Below, piece after piece: positions 10,269 through 17,110 of a DNA stretch of 64,000 nt. The stretch's first letter is position 1, and every line of letters begins with the position of its first letter. Location: positions 992,001-1,056,000 of the forward strand of contig NZ_JAFMOF010000003.1 of assembly GCF_017349075.1 (NCBI RefSeq). Direction: 5' to 3'. This stretch comes from Streptomyces triculaminicus (GTDB taxonomy: Bacteria; Actinomycetota; Actinomycetes; Streptomycetales; Streptomycetaceae). Both the position numbers and the translations under genes were made by a program. The notes beneath the pieces were generated by a model. That model had not been told where the DNA came from and made no database searches. It was given only the letters and a program-made list of their open reading frames with translations.

Positions 10269-11273
10269 TCAGGCCGGGGTCATCTCGATGAGCGAGACGT
10301 AGCCGGCCGGGCGCACCGCGCGGACCGCCAGGCCCGCCCGCGCGGCGAGCGCGCGCATCTCGGCGAGTCCGCGCTCCCTGCCGCCGTTGTAGGCGAGCAT
10401 GCGCAGGTCCATCGCCGTGCTCGGCGACTCGCCGTCGCCGCCGACCGCCTCGACGACCAGGACGACCCCCTTCTCCCCGGCCGCCTCCGCGCACCGGCGC
10501 AGGATCGCGGCGGCCGGCTCGTCGGCCCAGTCGTGGATGACGGCGGACAGCACATAGCCGCCCGCCCCGGGCGGCAGCGGGTCGAAGAAGCTGCCCGCGA
10601 CGGCCCGTGCGCGCCCGGCCAGTCCGCGCTCGTCGAACATCCGGCGCGCGGCGGCCGCCGGGCCCGGCAGGTCGACGACGGTGCCGTGCAGCCCCGGATG
10701 CGCCGCCAGCAGCGCGCCGAGGAGCGCGCCGCTGCCGCCGCCCACGTCGACGACGTGCCCGAGGGCCGCCCAGTCGTAGGCGTCGGCGATCCCGGCGTTG
10801 TCCAGCTCGATGTGGTGGCCCATCAGCGCGTCGAAGGACGCGGACAGCGATGGGTCGGCGCCGAGGTCCTCCCAGAACGACGTGCCGTAGCGCACCGGGT
10901 AGGCCGCCTCGCCGGTCAGCACGGTGTGGCCCAGCTCGACGAAGCTGAGGTCGCCCCTGCCCACCGCCCCGCCGAGGTCCAGCCACCTGCGCTTGCCCGC
11001 CGGGTGGTCGTCGCGCAGCTGCCGTCCGTACTCCGTCACGGCGTACGCGCCCGCGTCGTCCCTGGTGAACAGGCCGACGGTGACCAGGTGCCGCAGCAGG
11101 CGATCCAGTGCGTCCGCGTGCGCTCCGGTGGCCTCGGCGATCTCCGCGGCGGTACGCCGCCCGTCGGCCATGTGGTCGGCGACCCGCAGGGTGGCCGCCA
11201 CCCGTATCGCCATCGGTGTCGCCAGGTCGGCCAGCGTCGTCAGTCCGACGCGCGGGGCCCGGTCCTCCGCCAT
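10269..11273 (-). CDS. O-methyltransferase, acetylserotonin/NcsB1-like
   Basis: 334 aa SAM-dependent O-methyltransferase of the plant-caffeate/acetylserotonin type (Methyltransf_2). The N-terminal part (LTTLADLATPMAIRVAATL, then AEIAEATGAHADALDRLLRHL) is the winged-helix dimerisation domain. The C-terminal part has DVGGGSGALL (SAM motif I), VDLPG, and SAVIHDWADE, where the His of HDW is the catalytic base that deprotonates a phenolic hydroxyl. The ATG at 11273 is preceded by GAAGGGAG at good spacing. It is convergent with the PKS. NcsB1 and AziB2, which methylate hydroxyls of PKS-made naphthoic acids, have the same size and architecture, so methylation of the aryl acid hydroxyl is a reasonable inference. 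Confidence 0.92.
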   Translation of the reverse strand: MAEDRAPRVGLTTLADLATPMAIRVAATLRVADHMADGRRTAAEIAEATGAHADALDRLLRHLVTVGLFTRDDAGAYAVTEYGRQLRDDHPAGKRRWLDLGGAVGRGDLSFVELGHTVLTGEAAYPVRYGTSFWEDLGADPSLSASFDALMGHHIELDNAGIADAYDWAALGHVVDVGGGSGALLGALLAAHPGLHGTVVDLPGPAAAARRMFDERGLAGRARAVAGSFFDPLPPGAGGYVLSAVIHDWADEPAAAILRRCAEAAGEKGVVLVVEAVGGDGESPSTAMDLRMLAYNGGRERGLAEMRALAARAGLAVRAVRPAGYVSLIEMTPA

Positions 11274-11501
11274 CCGCGCTCTCCCTTCGTCCGTCTGTGG
11301 CGAGCGTAGGGGGAAAGGGGAGCGCCGGAGTTGTTCGTAAATGCTGAAGAGGCCGAAGGGCCGGGCCGGGCCCGGCCGGACGGTCCCCGGCGTCGTCGGC
11401 GGCTGGGCCGGACGGGGCGTGTCACTCGGCCTAACGGGGGGTGTTTGTCCCTAGAATCGTGGGATGTACATAGCCAGCACGTTCCCCGGAAGGGTGATCC
11501 G

Positions 11502-11909
11502 GTGAACAGGTCCGAAGCCACCGACGAGCAGTGGGAGGGGCTGGCCGAGGTCGTCCCGCTGCGCGGTCACCAGACATGGCCGTCCTGGCCCGATCACCGG
11601 GCCCTGCCCGAGGAGGAGCCCAAGGAGAGCCGGCGGCGGATGGTCGTGCTGCGCGTGCAGGTCTTCGCGGACGCGCGCGAGGTCGCCGAGCATCTGATGG
11701 CGCGGATTCCGGTGCTGCTGGATCTCACCAGCGCCGACATCGACGTCGCCAAGCGCATCCTGGACTTCTCCAGCGGTGTCGTCTTCGGCCTGGGCAGCGG
11801 TATGCACCGGGTCGACACCAATGTCTTCCTGCTCGCGCCCGAAGGGACGGAGGTGGCCGCCGGGTACCCCGATCGTAGGAAGAATGATCAGCTGAAACGG
11901 TTTGGCTGA
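11502..11909 (+). CDS. sflB: SepF-like cell division protein (SflB-type)
   Basis: 135 aa protein with a SepF (DUF552) domain in its C-terminal two thirds: VVLRVQVFADAREVAEHL, VLLDLTSADIDVAKRILDF, then GLGSGMHRVDTNVFLLAP. SepF polymerises and tethers FtsZ to the membrane; Streptomyces carries SepF plus two SepF-like proteins, SflA and SflB, that influence polar growth and branching. I assign SflB from gene context, since S. coelicolor SflB is, as I recall, SCO5967 and the flanking genes match. The start is GTG 11502 with GGAAGGG seven bases upstream; an ATG at 11464 belongs to another frame. The usual N-terminal membrane-binding helix of SepF is not evident. Confidence 0.8.
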   Translation: MNRSEATDEQWEGLAEVVPLRGHQTWPSWPDHRALPEEEPKESRRRMVVLRVQVFADAREVAEHLMARIPVLLDLTSADIDVAKRILDFSSGVVFGLGSGMHRVDTNVFLLAPEGTEVAAGYPDRRKNDQLKRFG

Positions 11910-11934
11910 GCGGCGGGCCCCTACGGTCCGGGGC

Positions 11935-13083
11935 ATGGACGCCGCCCCCCGCCCTCAGCGCCCCGCCGTGACCGAACTGCGGCTCTCCGCCTTCAAGTCG
12001 CACCGCAACGCCGTCTTCCCGCTCGGGCCCATGACCCTCTTCCGGGGCGCGAGCGGGAGTGGTAAGTCCAGCGCCCTGCACGCCTACGCGGCGCTTGCCC
12101 GGCTCGCCGGCGGCGACAGCCTGGAGGAGGCCCTGGCCTCCGTGCCCGGCGGAGCCAGGGCCTGCGTCCCGCACACCGCCAGGCCCGACGCCCAGGGGCG
12201 GCGCGGATTCCGGATCGGCTGCACCGTGGACGGGCCGGCCGGTCCGGTCCGGCTGGACGTCGCCGTGCAGGCCGAGCCGGAGCTGCGCGTCGTCGGCGAA
12301 CGGCTGACCGGCGCGGGGCGCACCCTGCTCTCCACGGCGCTGCGCGACCCGGGCCTTCCCCGGGTCGAGGCCGCCTGGCACACCGCCGGCTCCGTCCCCG
12401 TCACACGCGCCCCACTGCCCGACGACCGGCTGGGCACCGCGCTGCTGCCGCTGCGGGTCGCGGGCAAGACGGCCGGGCAGCGCATGGTCCTCGACGCCGC
12501 CGAACAACTCGTGGTCGCCCTGCGCTCCGTCTTCCCCTGCGACCCGCGCCCGGAGCTGATGCGCGCCCCCGTCGCCGCGCGGGACGGTCGGCTGCGCGGC
12601 GCGTGTGACAACGTTGCCGCGGTCCTGGGGCGCACCCGCGACGAGTGCGGCACCCGGCACGCGCTGCTGGTCGCGGCGGCGCGGGCGGGATGTCGCGGCC
12701 CGGTCGAGGGCCTCGCGGCGCAGGGCCTGGAGGGCGGGCTGGTGCGGGCCGTGCTGGCCGGGAGCGCTGGGGCGGTGACCCCGCTGGAACGGCTGGGGGA
12801 CGGTGAGCTGCGCTATCTGGCGCTGTGTCTGGTGCTGCTGACGGGGCCCGGGGTGCTGGCGGTGGATCCGGCGGCCGAGGTGCTGCCGGCCCGGCAGGTG
12901 CTGACGGTCCTGGCGGACGGCCTCGACCGGTGCCTCGACGCACGGCAGGCACGGGAACTGCTGGGGCTGGCGGCGCGGATGTGCGAGCGGGGCCACATCA
13001 GGCTGGTGGGGACGGTGCGGGGCGAGGTGGGCGAGGCGGCGGAAGAGGCCAAGGGGGCGTCGATGGTAGACCTTGAGGGGTGA
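11935..13083 (+). CDS. AAA-family ATP-binding protein
   Basis: 382 aa ATPase of the SMC/RecF-like AAA class. The N-terminus reads ELRLSAFKSHRNAVFPLGPMTLF followed by the Walker A motif GASGSGKSSAL, the arrangement of RecF-like ATPases where a conserved Lys-Ser/His precedes the P-loop. Near residue 280 LGDGELRYLALCLVLL resembles an ABC signature helix, followed by a degenerate Walker B (VLAVDPAAEVL). I prefer ATG 11935 over TTG 11902, which would overlap the SepF-like gene. Its last four bases overlap the start of the MazG-type gene (GTGA), so the two are translationally coupled. The function is unknown; the coupling suggests nucleotide or DNA metabolism. Confidence 0.8.
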   Translation: MDAAPRPQRPAVTELRLSAFKSHRNAVFPLGPMTLFRGASGSGKSSALHAYAALARLAGGDSLEEALASVPGGARACVPHTARPDAQGRRGFRIGCTVDGPAGPVRLDVAVQAEPELRVVGERLTGAGRTLLSTALRDPGLPRVEAAWHTAGSVPVTRAPLPDDRLGTALLPLRVAGKTAGQRMVLDAAEQLVVALRSVFPCDPRPELMRAPVAARDGRLRGACDNVAAVLGRTRDECGTRHALLVAAARAGCRGPVEGLAAQGLEGGLVRAVLAGSAGAVTPLERLGDGELRYLALCLVLLTGPGVLAVDPAAEVLPARQVLTVLADGLDRCLDARQARELLGLAARMCERGHIRLVGTVRGEVGEAAEEAKGASMVDLEG

Positions 13084-13565
13084 GCGATGAACCCCTGGAC
13101 GTACCGAACACCCCACCCTTCGACCCCCTCGCGGCCCCTGCACCGGCCCCCGGACCCGCCCCGGACCTCGGGGATCTTCAGCGCCGGCTGGCGGCGTTCG
13201 CGGCGGCGCGCGACTGGCAGCCGTTCCACACGCCCAAGAACCTGGCCAGCGCGCTCAGCGTGGAGGCGTCCGAACTGGTCGAGATCTTCCAGTGGCTGAC
13301 GCCCGAGCAGTCGGCCCGGGTGATGAAGGAACCGGAGACCGCGGGGCGCGTCGAGGACGAGGTCGCGGATGTGCTGGCGTACCTGCTGCAGTTCTGCGAC
13401 GTCCTGGGGATCGACGTTCTGACGGCGCTGTCGGCGAAGATCGACCGAAATGAGCTGAGATTTCCGGTGCCGGGGAGCGGGGCGGCCGGGCCGGGGGCCG
13501 GGACGGCGGACAGGGTGGCGCGCGGGGCGGTGAATGAAAAGATCGTCACTCTCCGGAGTGATTGA
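13080..13565 (+). CDS. MazG-like nucleotide pyrophosphohydrolase
   Basis: 161 aa protein with the all-alpha NTP pyrophosphatase (MazG/dCTPase-like) motif: EASELVEIFQW followed by EDEVADVLAYLL, the ExxE...ExxD set that binds Mg2+. The flanking WQPFHTPKNLASAL is also typical of the small RS21-C6/dCTPase branch. These enzymes convert NTPs or dNTPs, often non-canonical ones, to NMP and pyrophosphate. The GTG at 13080 overlaps the stop of the ATPase gene by four bases. The N-terminal ~30 residues and the C-terminal Gly/Ala-rich stretch are low complexity. The enzyme class is well supported; the exact nucleotide substrate cannot be read from sequence. Confidence 0.9.
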   Translation: MSDEPLDVPNTPPFDPLAAPAPAPGPAPDLGDLQRRLAAFAAARDWQPFHTPKNLASALSVEASELVEIFQWLTPEQSARVMKEPETAGRVEDEVADVLAYLLQFCDVLGIDVLTALSAKIDRNELRFPVPGSGAAGPGAGTADRVARGAVNEKIVTLRSD

Positions 13566-13680
13566 GTTATCCACACCGCATCTGGTATCCACAGATTTCT
13601 GAATTCCCCTGGCTTTTCCGGCGGTTAGTCATCACTCTGGGTAGTGAGAGTGGGCGGAGCGGGAAACGTGGGGGACGGTC

Positions 13681-14139
13681 ATGGACGCAGCGCGGCTCAT
13701 CGAAGCCACGAGGCAGGCCCTGGCGCGGGCCAGAGGGGTGGCGGACATCGTCGCCGAGGCATGCCAGGCGCAGGCTCTCGCCGAGGCCGTCGGCAGCCGG
13801 CTCGCGGTGCAGGGGTCGTACGACATCCGTGCGGCGGCCCGGGGTCTGAGCGAGGCCGGCGGAAGTGCCTCCGGCGCGCTGCGCCAGTCCGCGCTGTACG
13901 CCGGAGGCCTACGGGCGGCGCAGCTCACCGAACTACGCGACCCCTGGCGGGCGTTGACCGACCTCGGCGAGCTCCTCGGCGAGGTCGGCATAGCCCTGGT
14001 GGGCGTGGCCTGCGTCTGCGACGAGGACGCCGTGTACTGGATGTGCATGGAAGCGATCGACGCCGCCGACGAGACGAGCGACCGGGTCGGCGGTCTCCTC
14101 AGACGGCTGGCCCTGCGTGAGCGGGGAGGTGCGGCGTGA
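13681..14139 (+). CDS. conserved actinobacterial protein, possibly DUF6099 family
   Basis: 152 aa, mostly alpha-helical, Ala/Leu-rich protein beginning MDAARLIEATRQAL. There is no signal peptide, transmembrane segment or recognisable catalytic motif. Three Cys/Trp positions in the C-terminal half (VACVCDEDAVYWMCME) are distinctive. It resembles, from memory, a Streptomyces family filed as DUF6099, usually found near the SepF-like/MazG genes, but I cannot verify this. It starts 115 bases after the MazG-like gene and converges with the small acidic gene that follows. No function is proposed. Confidence 0.65.
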   Translation: MDAARLIEATRQALARARGVADIVAEACQAQALAEAVGSRLAVQGSYDIRAAARGLSEAGGSASGALRQSALYAGGLRAAQLTELRDPWRALTDLGELLGEVGIALVGVACVCDEDAVYWMCMEAIDAADETSDRVGGLLRRLALRERGGAA

Positions 14140-14153
14140 GGGTTCTTCGGGGT

Positions 14154-14360
14154 TCAGTCCGTGCCGGCGCCGCCCTGGGCCGGGGGCCGCTCGGCGGGCT
14201 GCTGGCCCGACGACTGAAGGTCGGCGTCGAGCTGTGTCAGATCGGCGTTGAGCGCCGCCATCAGCTCCTCCATCTGCTGCAGCAGGCCCTTGGGTGCGCC
14301 CTGCTGCTGGGAAGCGGCCTGGCCGGGCACTGCCTCTTCGGGCGCGGCTTCCTGAGTCAT
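14154..14360 (-). CDS. small acidic Gln-rich protein
   Basis: 68 aa, acidic, Gln/Ala/Pro-rich, with one amphipathic helical stretch in the middle (LLQQMEELMAALNADLTQL) that could form a coiled coil. The ATG at 14360 is preceded by GAGGAGG at five-base spacing, which supports real translation despite the size. The tails are low complexity. It is convergent with the preceding gene (14-base gap). I do not recognise a family. Confidence 0.6.
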   Translation of the reverse strand: MTQEAAPEEAVPGQAASQQQGAPKGLLQQMEELMAALNADLTQLDADLQSSGQQPAERPPAQGGAGTD

Positions 14361-14643
14361 GGTGGCCTCCTCGGCCCTCGCCCTCCCGGTGCGGGCGGGC
14401 GGCTATGCGATCGTCGCCACCAGCCTCGAACGCCGGTGCGCGGGCCGGGCGGTCCGGCTCCGCCCGAGCCAACGATCACCGGGGGCGCCGGACACTGGCA
14501 TCTACTCCGTCGTCCCGGCCGGGCGGGGGAATTTCACCCGGCCGGAGTGAGTCGGCGGGCCCGGTCAGCAGTGGGTTGACGTGTGTTCGAGCGTGCAGGA
14601 TGGAGGCGGTCAGCAGTCCGGAGACCGAAAGAGGAGCCTCGCG

Positions 14644-15558
14644 ATGTCCGCCCCCACCGTTCCGCTCGCCACCGCGCTCGCGCGCGGCCCGCTCGTCCTG
14701 GACGGCGGGCTGTCCAACCAACTCGCGGCGCAGGGCTGCGACCTGTCCGACGAGCTGTGGTCGGCCCGCCTGCTCGCCGACGCCCCCGAGCAGATCGAAG
14801 CGGCCCACGCGGCCTACGTCCGGGCCGGCGCCCAGGTGCTCATCACCGGCAGCTACCAGGCCACGTTCGAGGGCTTCGCCCGCCGGGGCCTGGGCCGGGA
14901 GGAGACCGCCGCCCTGCTGCGCCGCAGCGTGGAGCTGGCGCGGGGCGCGGCGGCGCTGGGGGAGCGCGAGGTGTGGGTCGCGGCATCCGTCGGGCCGTAC
15001 GGCGCGATGCTCGCGGACGGCAGCGAGTACCGCGGCCGCTACGGCCTGAGCGTGGCGGAGCTGGAGCGCTTCCACCGCCCCCGCGTCGAGGCGCTGGTCG
15101 CGGCGCGCCCCGACGTGCTCGCCCTGGAGACCGTGCCCGACGTCGACGAGGCCCGCGCCCTGCTCGCGGCGGTGCGTGGCTGCGGGGTGCCGGTGTGGCT
15201 GTCCTACAGCGTCGCGGGCGGCCGCACGAGGGCGGGCCAGCCGCTGGCCGAGGCCTTCGCCCTGGCCGCCGACGACGACCAGGTCATCGCCATGGGGGTG
15301 AACTGCTGCGAACCGGCCGACGCGGACCACGCCGTGCGCCTGGCGGCGCGCGTCGGCGGCAAGCCGGTGGTGGTCTACCCCAACAGCGGAGAGACCTACG
15401 CCCCCACCCGCACCTGGCAGGGCCCGCCCGGCTTCGCCCCGTCCCGGGCCGCCTCCTGGCGGACCGACGGCGCCCGCCTCATCGGCGGCTGCTGCCGCGT
15501 CGGCCCGGACCTCATCGGGAAGCTGGCGGAGGTGGTGGAAAAACAACAGCGACCGTGA
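14644..15558 (+). CDS. mmuM: homocysteine S-methyltransferase
   Basis: 304 aa enzyme of the cobalamin-independent homocysteine S-methyltransferase family, which moves a methyl group from S-methylmethionine or SAM to homocysteine to give methionine. The barrel starts with PLVLDGGLSNQLAAQG, then ITGSYQATFEGFARRG. The zinc ligands appear as one Cys in GVNCCEP and the Cys pair in LIGGCCRVGPD near the C-terminus, with GGC the family signature. The ATG at 14644 has AGAGGAG upstream. The gene stands alone, with the Hen1 gene 25 bases downstream. Choice of methyl donor is inferred from the family. Confidence 0.92.
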   Translation: MSAPTVPLATALARGPLVLDGGLSNQLAAQGCDLSDELWSARLLADAPEQIEAAHAAYVRAGAQVLITGSYQATFEGFARRGLGREETAALLRRSVELARGAAALGEREVWVAASVGPYGAMLADGSEYRGRYGLSVAELERFHRPRVEALVAARPDVLALETVPDVDEARALLAAVRGCGVPVWLSYSVAGGRTRAGQPLAEAFALAADDDQVIAMGVNCCEPADADHAVRLAARVGGKPVVVYPNSGETYAPTRTWQGPPGFAPSRAASWRTDGARLIGGCCRVGPDLIGKLAEVVEKQQRP

Positions 15559-15583
15559 CGTACGGAAAGGGATAATCGGCCAC

Positions 15584-17110
15584 GTGTTCCTGACGATCAG
15601 TACCTCCGGCGACGCCGGGCGCCCCGCGACCGACCTCGGCTTTCTGCTGCACAAACACCCCGACAAGGCGCAGCGGTTCTCCACCTCGTACGGCACCGCG
15701 CATGTGCTCTACCCGGAGGCGGGCGAGGAGCGGTGCACGGCGGCGCTGCTGCTCGAGGTCGATCCCGTGGCGCTGGTGCGCAAGGGCAAGGACAGGGGGC
15801 GGGGCGGCGCGCCGGACTCGGCGCTGGCGCAGTACGTCAACGACCGGCCGTACGCCGCCTCCTCGCTGCTGGCCGTGGCGATCGGCAGCGTCTTCTCCAG
15901 CGCTGTCAGGGGGCAGTGCGCGGCCCGGCCGGAGCTGCCGGGGCAGGTGCGGCCGCTGCGGATCGAGGTGCCGGTGCTGCCGGCGCGGGGCGGGGCCGGC
16001 CTGGTGGAGCGGCTGTTCGCGCCGCTGGGCTGGCGGGTGACGGCGCGCCCGGTGGCGCTGGACGAGCGGTTCCCCGAGTGGGGCGACTCGCGGTATGTGT
16101 CGCTGGTGCTGGAGGGCGAGCTGCGGCTCGCGGACGCGCTGCGGCATCTGTACGTCCTGCTGCCCGTGCTCGACGACGCCAAGCACTACTGGATCTCGTC
16201 CGACGAGGTCGACAAGCTGCTGCGCGCCGGCAAGGGCTGGCTCGAGGGCCACCCCGGACAGCGCCTGATCACCGACCGCTATCTGGGCCGCCGCCGGGGC
16301 CTGACCCGTGACGCGCTCGACCGGCTCGAGCGGCTCGCCCTCGCGCGTCTCGCCGAGTCCGACGACACCGAGCCCGAGGCGCTCGACAACGCCGTCGACG
16401 AGGACGAGGACACCGCGGAGCGGCCCCTGCCGCTGGCCGTGCGCCGGCGCCAGGCCATCCTCGGGGTGCTGCGCAGGTCCGGGGCGGCGCGCGTGCTCGA
16501 CCTGGGCTGCGGGCAGGGCCAGCTCGTGGGCGAGCTCCTCAAGGACGCGCGCTTCACCGAGGTCGTCGGCGTCGACGTGTCCGTACGGGCGCTGAAGGAG
16601 GCCTCCCGGCGGCTGCGGCTGGAGCGGATGACCGAGCGGCAGGCCGCCCGGGTGGCCCTGTGGCAGGGCTCCCTCGCCTACACCGACCGCCGGCTCGCCG
16701 GCTACGACGCGGCCGTGCTCAGCGAGGTCGTCGAGCATGTGGACCCGCCGCGGCTGCCCGCCCTGGAGTACGCGGTGTTCGGCGCCGCGCGCCCCGGGAC
16801 GGTGGTGGTGACCACACCCAACGCCGAGTACAACGTGCGCTGGGAGTCGCTGCCCGCCGGGCAGGTCCGGCACGCCGACCACCGCTTCGAGTGGACCCGG
16901 GAGGAGTTCGGCGCCTGGGCCGCCAAGGTCGCCGAGCGGCACGCCTACACCGTGGACTTCGCGCCCGTGGGCCCTGAGGACCCCGAGGTGGGCCCGCCGA
17001 CCCAGATGGCCGTCTTCCGCAAGTGCGCCGCACACGACCCGCACGGTCCCCACGACCCGCAGGACACGACCGGCACCACCAGGGCCGCGAAGGAGGCGAA
17101 GGCCGCATGA
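15584..17110 (+). CDS. hen1: 3'-terminal RNA ribose 2'-O-methyltransferase Hen1
   Basis: 508 aa bacterial Hen1. The N-terminal ~230 residues (MFLTISTSGDAGRPATDLGFLLHKHPDKAQRF and following) form the Hen1 N-domain seen only in bacterial members; an acidic linker (about 265-285) leads to the methyltransferase domain with VLDLGCGQGQL for SAM. The Hen1 metal site is visible as EVVEHVD (Glu, Glu, His) and a later His in HADHRFEW. Bacterial Hen1 methylates the 2'-OH at the 3' end of a cleaved RNA so that the repaired junction resists the same ribotoxin again. Its stop overlaps the Pnkp start (ATGA), so the two subunits of the RNA repair complex are translationally coupled. Confidence 0.95.
   Translation: MFLTISTSGDAGRPATDLGFLLHKHPDKAQRFSTSYGTAHVLYPEAGEERCTAALLLEVDPVALVRKGKDRGRGGAPDSALAQYVNDRPYAASSLLAVAIGSVFSSAVRGQCAARPELPGQVRPLRIEVPVLPARGGAGLVERLFAPLGWRVTARPVALDERFPEWGDSRYVSLVLEGELRLADALRHLYVLLPVLDDAKHYWISSDEVDKLLRAGKGWLEGHPGQRLITDRYLGRRRGLTRDALDRLERLALARLAESDDTEPEALDNAVDEDEDTAERPLPLAVRRRQAILGVLRRSGAARVLDLGCGQGQLVGELLKDARFTEVVGVDVSVRALKEASRRLRLERMTERQAARVALWQGSLAYTDRRLAGYDAAVLSEVVEHVDPPRLPALEYAVFGAARPGTVVVTTPNAEYNVRWESLPAGQVRHADHRFEWTREEFGAWAAKVAERHAYTVDFAPVGPEDPEVGPPTQMAVFRKCAAHDPHGPHDPQDTTGTTRAAKEAKAA

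Noticed and set aside
11464..11505. Short ATG-initiated peptide MYIASTFPGRVIR before sflB
   Set aside because: Only 13 codons, ending inside the sflB start; no ribosome binding site of its own and nothing suggesting a leader with attenuator structures.
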